Below the pieces are notes generated by a model. It had not been told where the DNA came from. It saw nothing but the letters and a program-made list of their open reading frames with translations, and searched no databases. A stretch of DNA of 51,743 bases from a virus, in the IMG/VR virus record IMGVR_UViG_3300022539_000036, positions 1 to 51,743 of that record; one strand, written 5' to 3'. A program made the position numbers and the translations under genes. Of this stretch, positions 20,993 through 29,144 are shown in pieces. How positions within the stretch are numbered: the stretch's first letter is position 1; each line of letters begins with the position of its first letter.

Positions 20993-21654
20993 ACAAAAAT
21001 AACTTGGTTCTTTCTAAATTTATTTTTAAATCTATGTTCATTATAAGCTAAACCATGATAGATGTCTGCTCTAAATATTACTAATTTATTATACTCTGCT
21101 TTTATATTTTGTAATAATCTATATTTATTTTTATTTTGCCAAGGATGTGAATGTTCAGCTTCTTTATCATTTTCATCATGTTTTAATTTAACATAAATAT
21201 TAGTCCCATCACATGAATCTTTGTTTAAATATATTATACAGTTATAAGAATAAGGCGGTGAATCTGTATGAGGCCACCAATAATTATTTTTAAACTCATC
21301 TTTTATATTAAAGAATTTTGTAAAATTAGTTATAACTCTTCCTTCAATTTCTGTTGAATCTTTTTTTAAAAAATCGTAAATTTTTTTTTCAGTTTTTTTA
21401 AAATCTTCCGATATAAATACATGTCTACAATCAATAAAATCTACTGTATTCAAAGAATTTTTTTCTCCCCATTTATGTATGTGAAGTGGTTTCTCATATA
21501 ACAAATTACAAATTTCTTCTGGATTTTTATAAAAGTTTTTCATTTCATAACAAAAATTATTTTTTATTAAGTTATCTAAGGAATTAATTTCAAATAAAGA
21601 TTTAAGCTTTTCCTTGTCCTTTGTAACGTCTAGTTCTTTTCTGTCTTTTTTCAT
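20989..21654 (-). CDS. 2OG-Fe(II) oxygenase-like protein (C)
   Basis: 221 residues. NYWWPHTDSPPYSYNCIIYL contains the HxD motif, and KLVIFRADIYHGLAYNEHRF the distal His plus Arg. This resembles the DUF6445-like branch with HTD and FxAxxYHG. It overlaps oxygenase B at its 3' end, and its first 53 bases overlap the 45-residue basic gene. The ribosome site is weak, so the true start could be a later Met. Oxygenases B and C look like a pair, perhaps acting in series. Confidence 0.7.
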   Translation of the reverse strand: MKKDRKELDVTKDKEKLKSLFEINSLDNLIKNNFCYEMKNFYKNPEEICNLLYEKPLHIHKWGEKNSLNTVDFIDCRHVFISEDFKKTEKKIYDFLKKDSTEIEGRVITNFTKFFNIKDEFKNNYWWPHTDSPPYSYNCIIYLNKDSCDGTNIYVKLKHDENDKEAEHSHPWQNKNKYRLLQNIKAEYNKLVIFRADIYHGLAYNEHRFKNKFRKNQVIFV

Positions 21655-21739
21655 GTTTATTCATTGATTTCTTATGTTGCCGTGGTCCTCGTTTACGAGG
21701 CTTGTCTCTTACAACATGATCTTTAAATTTTTTAGCCAT
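21602..21739 (-). CDS. 45-residue Arg/Lys-rich peptide
   Basis: MAKKFKDHVVRDKPRKRGPR, then QHKKSMNKHEKRQKRTRRYK, ending GQGKA. I recognise this strongly basic pattern with KPRKRxPRQHKK and YKGQG from cyanophages and marine phages. Its ATG overlaps the stop of oxygenase D by 8 bases, and its 3' end overlaps oxygenase C. Probably binds nucleic acid; role unknown. Confidence 0.7.
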   Translation of the reverse strand: MAKKFKDHVVRDKPRKRGPRQHKKSMNKHEKRQKRTRRYKGQGKA

Positions 21740-22211
21740 AATTTACTTTCGTATTAAAAGATATTATTAATCTGTTTTCATTTGATTGTATAGGTTTTAC
21801 TTCATGGGGTATCCAAGACGGAAACAAAATCATTTTATTATTTTCAAATTTTTCACAATAATGACCAAAATTTCTATCATAAAAAATAGTTGGAGTTTCA
21901 CCTTTAACATAAATTATCCCTGAATAATCTGATCCCGAATGTATGTGTACACCGTGATAATCATTACTATTATATAATTGAGCCCAGTTATTTGTTAAAA
22001 TTAATTTTTTTCTATTTAAAATAGATATTACTTGTTTTCTTAAATTTTTTAAAATAGGAAAATTTAAAACATTTAAAGATTGAAAAGTTGTTTTTTGCTC
22101 TGGTGTATTTTTAGATTTTACCAATATTGAAATTTGATTGATCTCTTCTTCTGATATTTTTAAATTATATTTGTAAAAAGAATTTTGTTTTTTAAACGGA
22201 TCAAATTGCAT
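21732..22211 (-). CDS. 2OG-Fe(II) oxygenase-like protein (D), PF13759 type
   Basis: 159 residues, the clearest example of the family. YHGVHIHSGSDYSGIIYVKG is the proximal motif (HxHxGS..SGxxYxKG), MILFPSWIPHEVKPIQ carries the distal His, and NRLIISFNTK the Arg. 2OG-FeII_Oxy_5 proteins are common in marine phages and thought to hydroxylate proteins or nucleic acids, but no substrate is proven. It directly abuts the zinc-ribbon gene. Confidence 0.85.
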   Translation of the reverse strand: MQFDPFKKQNSFYKYNLKISEEEINQISILVKSKNTPEQKTTFQSLNVLNFPILKNLRKQVISILNRKKLILTNNWAQLYNSNDYHGVHIHSGSDYSGIIYVKGETPTIFYDRNFGHYCEKFENNKMILFPSWIPHEVKPIQSNENRLIISFNTKVNYG

Positions 22212-22427
22212 TTATTTAATATAATTATCTTTTATAAATTTCTTATCACTTTCACTTAAAGACATATATCGTATTCGTCCATTAATATGCTGTTTGGTAT
22301 CATGACCACAGTTGGTGCATCTATAAAAATCAGAAACGATTGCAACTAAAATTGCATCTTCTTCACACTCTTCACAGTGACCATGAACAGTGTCTATCTT
22401 ATGAAATACTTTAAATGATTTAGACAA
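22212..22427 (-). CDS. Small zinc-ribbon protein
   Basis: 71 residues. GHCEECEEDAILVAIVSDFY and RCTNCGHDTKQH give two CxxC pairs (CEEC and CTNC) 18 residues apart, a classic zinc ribbon, preceded by MSKSFKVFHKIDTVH and followed by a helical end. It starts 8 bases inside the peptidase gene stop. It likely binds nucleic acid. No specific family assigned. Confidence 0.7.
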   Translation of the reverse strand: MSKSFKVFHKIDTVHGHCEECEEDAILVAIVSDFYRCTNCGHDTKQHINGRIRYMSLSESDKKFIKDNYIK

Positions 22428-22896
22428 GATCTACAGCCTTACCAATAATAGGTTTGTATTTTGTTTTACCATTTTCTTTGTAAGCTCTCATGTATTGACC
22501 TCTTGGTTGAAAAGGTATGTAGCTTGCATGTATCCACCCTGAGTTAGGTTCTCCGGGTGTATAGTATTCGAGTATCAATTGATCTGTTTCACAGTTCATC
22601 TTTACCCAGTCAGCAACTTCTGCATTATCAACACCTAACACTTCGAAGTCAACGGCCTCGGCTTTTGAATGTTGGCTGGTCAAACTCGATCCTATGGCTA
22701 CACACAACTCAGGTGAACGATAGCCGCTCGTCACCTTCACCCTACCGAATTGATCACGTACCGGCTGTAAAATTTTTTCACAAAGTGTTTTTAATTTATC
22801 TATTTGATCTGCATTAGGTTCGTTGTCGATACCTTTACGTATTGCAGTATCTGATTTAGTTAGTTCTTGTAAGCTGAAGTTACGAGTAAGTTTCAT
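22420..22896 (-). CDS. M15-type peptidase (endolysin, Peptidase_M15_3)
   Basis: 158 residues. VTSGYRSPELCVAIGSSLTS, then QHSKAEAVDFEVLGV and NSGWIHASYIPF give the zinc site H..D..H of Peptidase_M15_3, with the usual SGYRSP opening. This family cuts D-Ala-containing peptide bonds in peptidoglycan. In a phage it is the likely endolysin that degrades the cell wall at lysis. Small membrane proteins follow upstream, forming a lysis cluster. No signal peptide, so a holin or other membrane partner must release it. Confidence 0.85.
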   Translation of the reverse strand: MKLTRNFSLQELTKSDTAIRKGIDNEPNADQIDKLKTLCEKILQPVRDQFGRVKVTSGYRSPELCVAIGSSLTSQHSKAEAVDFEVLGVDNAEVADWVKMNCETDQLILEYYTPGEPNSGWIHASYIPFQPRGQYMRAYKENGKTKYKPIIGKAVDLV

Positions 22897-23108
22897 TATT
22901 TTAATATTAACTTTTTAATAGATAAAGATCCATCTATATTTACTTCTAGTTCTGCCTCGGATTTTACACATGCGTATCTTATATTATCAGATACACCACG
23001 TCTTGCTTTACGAGCTCCCTCTAGACATGCTTTTAATCCAGGTTGGATACGTGCCTCTTTTATTTCTCCATTAACCATCATTAATAAAGCTACTACTACT
23101 TCAATCAT
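22896..23108 (-). CDS. Small membrane-anchored protein in lysis cluster
   Basis: 70 residues: MIEVVVALLMMVNGEIKEAR, then a Gly/Ala/Arg segment with two Cys (LKACLEGARKARRG and IRYACVKSEAEL). The first 12 residues are hydrophobic and could anchor or export it. The start at 23108 overlaps the stop of the gene before it by 8 bases; an earlier ATG is possible. A role beside the endolysin (spanin or regulator) is plausible from context only. Confidence 0.6.
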   Translation of the reverse strand: MIEVVVALLMMVNGEIKEARIQPGLKACLEGARKARRGVSDNIRYACVKSEAELEVNIDGSLSIKKLILK

Positions 23109-23466
23109 GTCCGCTACCATTTGCTCTAACTTTGTCTTTTAATTCTTCTAAATCTGCTAAAGCCTTTTCTAATTGTTTTTGAGTAAATTCTATATTAACT
23201 TTATTAGTCATGTTTTGTTCTTGTGTTTCAGTTAATTTTTCAACATCTCCGAACAAAGCTTCGATTAACATGAATTGTTCTTGATCTGTTGGTAGTTGTT
23301 CACTTTTTTTAAGTAGATCTGCTTGAAATAATTCTCTTGATGTCTCTAAAGAAGTAAGTCGTGCTGTAACTTCTGTATACGCAAAAACACCCATGGCAAC
23401 GGCTACAATGATACCAATCATATTTTTAACTGGCATTGCTACTGAGGTGTTTTCACTAATTTTCAT
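23101..23466 (-). CDS. Membrane-anchored coiled-coil protein, spanin-like candidate
   Basis: 121 residues. After a polar start, MIGIIVAVAMGVFAYTEVTA is one membrane segment. The rest is a long coiled coil (ARLTSLETSRELFQADLLKK, then KVNIEFTQKQLEKALADLEE). One N-terminal membrane segment with a long periplasmic coiled coil is the architecture of an inner-membrane spanin. It sits next to the endolysin and small membrane peptides. No lipoprotein partner is certain, so the call is tentative. Confidence 0.6.
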   Translation of the reverse strand: MKISENTSVAMPVKNMIGIIVAVAMGVFAYTEVTARLTSLETSRELFQADLLKKSEQLPTDQEQFMLIEALFGDVEKLTETQEQNMTNKVNIEFTQKQLEKALADLEELKDKVRANGSGHD

Positions 23467-23472
23467 ATAATT

Positions 23473-23550
23473 TTATTGTGCGTTTGGACCTCCACAGAAA
23501 GCCAGAATGACTAGCATTACAATTAACAAACCTGTAAAATAATAATTCAT
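23473..23550 (-). CDS. 25-residue hydrophobic peptide
   Basis: MNYYFTGLLIVMLVILAFCG followed by GPNAQ, with GAGG about 8 bases before the ATG. It is a single membrane segment with one Cys after it, near the spanin-like gene. It could be a tiny holin, antiholin or part of the spanin system. The Cys context (ILAFCGG) is not a standard lipobox. Confidence 0.45.
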   Translation of the reverse strand: MNYYFTGLLIVMLVILAFCGGPNAQ

Positions 23551-23612
23551 TCTGGCTACCTCCATAAAATTATACTAATCCTATCCAGCTTTTAATTTTT
23601 TTCCAAATTTTT

Positions 23613-24260
23613 TTAATCATTTTTTTTATCCTCAATGTTATAGAACATTCTATCTGAATCTTCAGTAACCCAGTCTCCATCTTCAGCGTCCCAGTAAGTA
23701 TTTTGTACCTTATAGTCAGGCCAATCATTATCTGTGGTGTAGCTGTTAACATGCCAAATTATTCTATTGTTTGGCTGAGCTGCATAATTGCCATTCTTTA
23801 GGGCCATTATGTGTGCACACTTGTGCTCTTGAGGAATCTCAGAATGTTCCGTGTCCAATATGTTAACATCTGGATGGGCCCAGTCAATAGTAAAAAGATA
23901 TTTGCCGTGGTAAAATTTTTTGTCTCTTCCTAAATATTTTCCATTTATACCATCCAACCAATCAAAGCAAGTAACAGCAGGATGATAACTAAAACTGTTC
24001 CACAACTCAAGTTCGTCGACAGACATATCTGGCACGTCCTTTCGTTCAAACTCTTTTTGAAAAAATGCTGATATAGGCAGGCGCCAAAAGCACGCACCGT
24101 TGGGTAACATAATGTTAAATAATAATGCACGACCTGAAATGGAAGTAACACCAAAGATAACACAGTCACCAGACTCTCCTTTATGTTCTTCAAGGTCATA
24201 TAAATATTCTCTTCTTATCTTACAGTAGATAGGTGGTATGTTTGCATTTAAATAAGCCAT
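23613..24260 (-). CDS. Conserved phage protein, unknown function
   Basis: 215 residues beginning MAYLNANIPPIYCKIRREYL and rich in aromatic residues (WNSFSYHPAVTCFDWLDG, FTIDWAHPDVNILDTEHS). Predicted beta-rich and globular, no signal or membrane segment. I have the impression that this N-terminus occurs in many uncultured marine phages, so it is likely a conserved gene of the group. No catalytic motif recognised. Confidence 0.7.
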   Translation of the reverse strand: MAYLNANIPPIYCKIRREYLYDLEEHKGESGDCVIFGVTSISGRALLFNIMLPNGACFWRLPISAFFQKEFERKDVPDMSVDELELWNSFSYHPAVTCFDWLDGINGKYLGRDKKFYHGKYLFTIDWAHPDVNILDTEHSEIPQEHKCAHIMALKNGNYAAQPNNRIIWHVNSYTTDNDWPDYKVQNTYWDAEDGDWVTEDSDRMFYNIEDKKND

Positions 24261-24269
24261 AGTTTATCA

Positions 24270-24749
24270 TTATCTCCACCAAAATATTAATGTTTTTCTA
24301 TCATTTTTTAAAACTCTTTTTACACCATGATAAATCGTTTGACCATTAAAAAATGTCAACATACCTTTTTTTGGTTTTATACTTATACCATATTTAGTAA
24401 AGAATTGTCCATCATCAAAATTTTCATTCAAATAAATTAAACTGTTATAAACTATATTTTCTCGTCCATTATGATCATGAATATGTAATCCAGAAAAAGA
24501 ATTAACATGATGATTTTGTATCTCTGCTTGATGAACAACCAAATTAAAATTAAATTGTTTATTAATAAATTTAGTAATTTTTTCTACAATAGGATCTTTA
24601 GTTATATCAATACTTCTAACATGCCACGGTAATACATTTTCCACATAACCTATGTCACGTATTTTTTTAAAGTATTCGTCGCATTCTTTTTCTGATAAAA
24701 AATTTTCTTGAACAAATACAGTATCACTACCCGATTTAAGTTCTTTCAT
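24270..24749 (-). CDS. 2OG-Fe(II) oxygenase-like protein (E)
   Basis: 159 residues. SFSGLHIHDHNGRENIVYNS carries the proximal His cluster (HIHDH), and KKGMLTFFNGQTIYHGVKRV the distal His with an Arg following. It has the core size and beta pattern of small prolyl-4-hydroxylase-like enzymes, with a typical LIYLNENFDDGQFF strand. The HxD order is not canonical (HIHDH), so activity is less certain. It lies just before the DNA polymerase gene. Confidence 0.7.
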   Translation of the reverse strand: MKELKSGSDTVFVQENFLSEKECDEYFKKIRDIGYVENVLPWHVRSIDITKDPIVEKITKFINKQFNFNLVVHQAEIQNHHVNSFSGLHIHDHNGRENIVYNSLIYLNENFDDGQFFTKYGISIKPKKGMLTFFNGQTIYHGVKRVLKNDRKTLIFWWR

Positions 24750-24754
24750 ACATA

Positions 24755-26692
24755 TTATTTAATTTCGCCCCAGTTAGGACCAGATTCATAGTCTACTTTA
24801 TTTGGTATCTTTAAGTCAACTGCATTTTCCATCACATCTTTAATTTTAGCAGCTTCTAAATCATTGATGACTGATATATCTAATTCATCATGTACTTGTA
24901 TATGTGGTGTAATACCTTCTTTATATAATTCTAACATTGCTTTCTTTGTCATGTCAGCGGCTGAACCTTGTATTAATTTATTTAAAGCTTTGTATGTAAA
25001 AGCCCTACGAGTTGGATTGTTATGCCAATAATTTTTTTGAGGATTACCATCTTTGTCTTTTAAAATTTCTCCTTCATCGTCTTTTAAATATGGTCCCATC
25101 TTTTGTAGATCCTGCATACGTTCTTCGTCTTCAGGTGGTATGTATTTACCCCAGTCACTGCCACGTAGTATCGGTTCGTATTTAGGAAATCGACATCGTC
25201 TACCCAACAAAGTTTTAATCTGTCCTTTGTTAGCCGCAGCTTTCATAACTTCATTCATTAATTGTTTTACGAACGGAACTCTTGAGTGATACTTATCAAA
25301 TAATTCCTCTGCTTTAAATTTAGATACACCTAACTCTGCTTGTAGTTTAGCTTTACCCATACCATAAAACAAACCAAGATTAATTACTTTAGCTTGTGAT
25401 CTAGGTATCTCTGCCATCTCTGCAACTATTTTGTGAAAGTCTGTTGACGAATCTGTGTCATAAGAATCTGCAATTGTATTTACAGAAGGCAAACCATAAC
25501 GTAGTGCATAGTGTGCAACAAGTCTTGGTTCCTGTTGCGAGTAGTCAAAACAACCCCACTTGCAACCTTCTTCAGGTATAAATAAACTTCTAATCATAGG
25601 ACCTAAAACAGGATCACGCGCAGGTATTTGTTGTAAGTTTGGATTAGAGTATGAGAAACGTCCAGTAATTGTACCTCCATCATCAGATCTAATTTGATTT
25701 ATTTCTGCGTGAATTCTACCTTTGTGTTCGTGTTTTAAAATTGTATCTATAAAAGTTGTATTAACCTTGTTTATTTTTCTAGCTTCTGCTATCTTTTGAA
25801 TTACAGGATGTTCATGATTCGAAAGGAAATTTTTAGTAAATGAAGGCGCACCAGTTTTCTCAGTTGTTTCAAAAGGTAGTTTCAAATGTTCAAAAACTTT
25901 TTGAATGCTACGTGCGGCCCATATTTGAGTTTCTACTCCTGTCTCTATTTTTACTTGGTGGATTAATCGTTCTTCTTTTGTTGTTAATTCTTTCTTTAAT
26001 TGATTCGCTCTTGTCACGTCTACCCGCACCCCTAGGAAACGCATATCAACTAGGCAAGGGAAAAGATCAGTCTCAAGATTAAAAATTTCTTCAAGATCAT
26101 TTTCAATAATTAATTTTTTTACATGCTGCCAAAGTTTAAAAGTTAGCTCTGCATCTTTTTCAGCATACGCTCCAACTTCGTGCGCAGGTAATCTCCACAT
26201 GTCTGCTTTAGGATCTAACCCTCTAGACTTTGCAGCTTCGTTAAGTGCTCTCTCATTTTTACCTTCGTTTAAAAAATGCCAAGACAAAGTATTGAGTGTA
26301 TATGAAAATCTATTTTCATCTAATAGTGAGCAGGCGATCATTGTGTCCACTAGTAAACCATTGATATTAAACCCTAAATTACGTATCCAAGATACGTCAT
26401 ACATAGCGTTATGAAATATTTTTGTAGCAGGACAATCAAGAATATCTTTGAACCATTCAAGAGTTCTAACTCTATCCATGTTAGGTCCTTCTTGATGAGC
26501 TATAGGAAAATACCATTTGTCATTGTACGTAGCTACAGCTATACCTACAATTTCTCCATTACCTACAACTGCACCAGATCCCTTTGATTTTAAATCTGGA
26601 TCTCTTGTTTCCAAATCAATTGCAATCTCATCATAAGATCTAAGATCCGGATACTCTGTAGGTTGAACCCATTCTGTCTGTGGTAGAATCAT
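24755..26692 (-). CDS. polA: Family A DNA polymerase with 3'-5' exonuclease
   Basis: 645 residues. The exonuclease domain has DEIAIDLETRDPD (motif I, residues 21-33), a FHNAMYDVSWIRN (motif II) and EVGAYAEKDAELTFKLW (motif III). The polymerase domain has CKWGCFDYSQQEPRLVAHYA (motif A), PRSQAKVINLGLFYG (motif B) and PHIQVHDELDISV (motif C, HDE). Motif B carries Leu at the position equivalent to E. coli Pol I Phe762. The start at 26692 is supported by a 4-base overlap with the preceding peptide gene; a longer upstream frame is that peptide gene read in another frame. It replicates the phage genome; processivity factors are not identified. Confidence 0.95.
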   Translation of the reverse strand: MILPQTEWVQPTEYPDLRSYDEIAIDLETRDPDLKSKGSGAVVGNGEIVGIAVATYNDKWYFPIAHQEGPNMDRVRTLEWFKDILDCPATKIFHNAMYDVSWIRNLGFNINGLLVDTMIACSLLDENRFSYTLNTLSWHFLNEGKNERALNEAAKSRGLDPKADMWRLPAHEVGAYAEKDAELTFKLWQHVKKLIIENDLEEIFNLETDLFPCLVDMRFLGVRVDVTRANQLKKELTTKEERLIHQVKIETGVETQIWAARSIQKVFEHLKLPFETTEKTGAPSFTKNFLSNHEHPVIQKIAEARKINKVNTTFIDTILKHEHKGRIHAEINQIRSDDGGTITGRFSYSNPNLQQIPARDPVLGPMIRSLFIPEEGCKWGCFDYSQQEPRLVAHYALRYGLPSVNTIADSYDTDSSTDFHKIVAEMAEIPRSQAKVINLGLFYGMGKAKLQAELGVSKFKAEELFDKYHSRVPFVKQLMNEVMKAAANKGQIKTLLGRRCRFPKYEPILRGSDWGKYIPPEDEERMQDLQKMGPYLKDDEGEILKDKDGNPQKNYWHNNPTRRAFTYKALNKLIQGSAADMTKKAMLELYKEGITPHIQVHDELDISVINDLEAAKIKDVMENAVDLKIPNKVDYESGPNWGEIK

Positions 26693-26787
26693 TTTAAATT
26701 TTTTAAGACAATGTAAACTATAGTAAGGCCAATAATTAAACAAACCATACTATAACCAAACATACCTAATCCAAAACCAATTGTCAT
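26689..26787 (-). CDS. 32-residue membrane peptide between DUF3310 and polymerase
   Basis: MTIGFGLGMFGYSMVCLIIG followed by LTIVYIVLKNLK. GGAG precedes the ATG. The start overlaps the stop of the DUF3310 gene and the stop overlaps the polymerase start, both by 4 bases (ATGA), so it is translationally coupled in the replication operon. One long hydrophobic segment suggests a membrane peptide. A membrane peptide here could tether replication to the membrane; this is speculative. Confidence 0.6.
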   Translation of the reverse strand: MTIGFGLGMFGYSMVCLIIGLTIVYIVLKNLK

Positions 26788-27032
26788 CTTTTTTTCTCCA
26801 TATCCTTCATTTTAAGTAGTTCTAATTGACAGTAGTGCACTATTTTTTTAATGTCCTCTGCCCCTCCTTTTCTTTGATAACGACAAACGTATTTTATAAC
26901 GTTGCCTTGAAAGAACGATAGATCGTTTTTAGAAATAAACTCGTAAGGTTGAATGGGAAACTTAGTGTAGTGATTCCCGCCGACCTGAGTATATTGTGGA
27001 AACGCCTCGTCCAATATATTTTTATCTGTCAT
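26784..27032 (-). CDS. DUF3310 family protein
   Basis: 82 residues. VGGNHYTKFPIQPYEFISKN, then FFQGNVIKYVCRYQRKGGAE and DIKKIVHYCQLEL are the typical DUF3310 signature (GxHY..IQP.....GNxIKYxxRYxxKGG). The family is widespread in phages with dispersed replication genes. Its molecular role is not established. It overlaps the peptide gene after it and the helicase gene before it. Confidence 0.85.
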   Translation of the reverse strand: MTDKNILDEAFPQYTQVGGNHYTKFPIQPYEFISKNDLSFFQGNVIKYVCRYQRKGGAEDIKKIVHYCQLELLKMKDMEKKR

Positions 27033-28459
27033 AATTGATACTCCCTTAATTTCTTTTTTGCTCTCAGTTTATATAGATTATTTCTTGCTCTCGTAACTCC
27101 AACATACCACACTCTATGCTCTTCATCTTGTTTGTCAACACTTGATTTGATTCCTTGCTGTACAGTACGACCTTGGTGCAAAGATAAAATTACATTATCT
27201 TCCTCACCACCTTTTATTGCATGAATAGTTGATAACCATATTCTTGCTTTTTCTTTTAAGTTTTCTTTCGATGCAATTAAATTTCTTAAATATAAAATTT
27301 CTTTTTGATCTGCTACGAACTTATCATACCATGGAACTTTAGCATCCCAGTTACCTGTAGGTATAAATTCTTTTACTGCACTTATTTCTTTTTCATCTAA
27401 CACTTCATCCATTGTCCATTTAGTGTAAGCCACTACAGCTTCATACATACCAACTTTAAAACTTTTACCTTTGTTACTTTGATAATAAAAATTTTTACGT
27501 TTTAAATCTTTCATAATATCTAACAGATTGCTTTTAGTTCGTGTAAGTATTAGCCACTTACCTTGTGTTAAATCAACCTGGTTAAGATCAGATATATAGT
27601 GTGACTCACCTTCATAGTCTCTTGGATAATATTTTTTTAGTTTTCTAATTCCAATAATATTATTAATAGGTTTTGTTGATTCTTCTTGAACAGCTTTTGA
27701 TATACGTCTTGATCGTCTTAATACAATCTCTCTTGCAGGTTCTTTTACAAATCGAGTTACATCAGCTCCAGCCCACGCATAGATAGCCTGGTCGTCATCA
27801 CCTGCTAGATACATTTGTTCACAATGATATTTTAATTTATCATACAGTTGCCATTGCAATGGTGATAAGTCTTGTGCCTCATCAATAAATATAGCTTTGA
27901 ATACAGGTATCTTATCAGAGTTTAATACTGCTTTTACAATGTCATTAAAATCAAAAAGATTATTTTTTTGTTTGTATACTTGAAGGTTTTGATAAATATG
28001 ATTTAGTATATCAAAGTCATCAACTTGTTTTTTATCGTGTTCGTTTAAATCATATTCTTCTCTGATAGTTATGTCTTTGTTTATTGATTTCTGTATCATT
28101 TGAAAGTATGGATTATTACAAGTTAAATAATGTGTTTCCTCTTCGTTGTATTTATCATTAAACGAAACTCTTATATTTAATTTTTTACCAAGGTCTTCGT
28201 AGTGATATGGTTGCATTATATCTTCTTCATTTAATCCAAGTAAGTGATAACAAAACGCGTGTATTGTTTGGAAGTATGGAACTTCTTTTTCAGATACGTC
28301 AATTCTTTTACGTGCTTCTTCTGCAGCTTTTCTAGTAAATGCAAAGTAACCTATCTTGTGTAAAGGCACACCAATACGTTCATACGCTTTTACACGTCTG
28401 ATTAATCTAAATGTTTTACCGGTACCAGGTGGTCCGTAAATCTTATTGATCTTTTCCAT
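27029..28459 (-). CDS. UvrD/Rep-like superfamily 1 helicase
   Basis: About 476 residues from the chosen start (MEKINKIYGPPGTGKTFRLI). Motifs: Walker A GPPGTGKT, an AYFAFTRKAAEEARKR-like Ia region, AIFIDEAQDLSPLQW (Walker B), LAGDDDQAIYAWAGAD (motif III) and STIHAIKGGEEDNVILS (motif V), then VGVTRARNN (VI). It likely unwinds DNA for replication. Start is a choice: an ATG at 28531 would overlap the glycosyltransferase by 89 bases, whereas 28459 overlaps by 17 and has AAGAAAG upstream. Confidence 0.9.
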   Translation of the reverse strand: MEKINKIYGPPGTGKTFRLIRRVKAYERIGVPLHKIGYFAFTRKAAEEARKRIDVSEKEVPYFQTIHAFCYHLLGLNEEDIMQPYHYEDLGKKLNIRVSFNDKYNEEETHYLTCNNPYFQMIQKSINKDITIREEYDLNEHDKKQVDDFDILNHIYQNLQVYKQKNNLFDFNDIVKAVLNSDKIPVFKAIFIDEAQDLSPLQWQLYDKLKYHCEQMYLAGDDDQAIYAWAGADVTRFVKEPAREIVLRRSRRISKAVQEESTKPINNIIGIRKLKKYYPRDYEGESHYISDLNQVDLTQGKWLILTRTKSNLLDIMKDLKRKNFYYQSNKGKSFKVGMYEAVVAYTKWTMDEVLDEKEISAVKEFIPTGNWDAKVPWYDKFVADQKEILYLRNLIASKENLKEKARIWLSTIHAIKGGEEDNVILSLHQGRTVQQGIKSSVDKQDEEHRVWYVGVTRARNNLYKLRAKKKLREYQL

Positions 28460-29144
28460 TGGCTTTCTTAAACCCATCTTTGAGTGATCCAGTCCAGCCA
28501 TATGATCCATGATGTGTTGTTTGTCCATCAACTACTCCGTAAAATTTAAAACCTGATTTTCTAATTAAGTTACAAAAATTAACATCTTCACCCCACCATG
28601 TTCCGTCTTTACCAAAACTAGTGTCCCAAAAATTATAAAAATATGAATTTGCTTTTTCAGATATTATTTCTTTTTGTTTTATTTTAAGGTGTGGATTATC
28701 TTTCATTAATTTTTCATAGACTCTTCTGTGAATTAATGTCAAACCGGCAGGTCCAGCTTTTAATTCTACAATACCTTTTTCATCTACTTCAATGTTAGTT
28801 GGATCATTAAACTCTATAGAAAATTTTAATACTTGGTCTTGTGTTTTTTTTCTGTATGGCACACAGATAGCGTCTTTTTGTGCAATAATCATACGTCCAA
28901 CAACGTCAGGTTCAAACTCCATATCTGCATCTACAAACAATTGATAATCAAAACCTGATTCTAAAAACATTGCAGTCAATACGTTTCTTCCATAACCAAC
29001 GTAAGGACATTTAAATGTTCCTATTTCTGCTGGCATCTTAGCAATTGTAAATTTATTAAATAATTTTACCAACGACAAACAGGTTGATACGTGCATTAAA
29101 TCATACGTTGGCATAGATATATAAATTTTAGGTGGTTTCGTCAT
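28443..29144 (-). CDS. GT-A-type glycosyltransferase-like protein
   Basis: 233 residues. MTKPPKIYISMPTYDLMHVS and GYGRNVLTAMFLESGFDYQL (R-x-x glyco-GT pattern), then FVDADMEFEPDVVGRMI with the DxD motif, VPYRKKTQDQVLKF, and FYNFWDTSFGKDGTWWGEDV. It resembles the family of the 285-residue protein at 41.5 kb. GT-A enzymes transfer sugar from nucleotide-sugar donors. It is embedded between primase and helicase with 4- and 17-base overlaps. A DNA-modifying or virion-protein substrate is possible but unknown. Confidence 0.75.
   Translation of the reverse strand: MTKPPKIYISMPTYDLMHVSTCLSLVKLFNKFTIAKMPAEIGTFKCPYVGYGRNVLTAMFLESGFDYQLFVDADMEFEPDVVGRMIIAQKDAICVPYRKKTQDQVLKFSIEFNDPTNIEVDEKGIVELKAGPAGLTLIHRRVYEKLMKDNPHLKIKQKEIISEKANSYFYNFWDTSFGKDGTWWGEDVNFCNLIRKSGFKFYGVVDGQTTHHGSYGWTGSLKDGFKKANGKDQ

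Noticed and set aside
23570-23620. 16-residue peptide MIKKIWKKIKSWIGLV
   Set aside because: It is positively charged and amphipathic but too short to support as a gene without conservation data.
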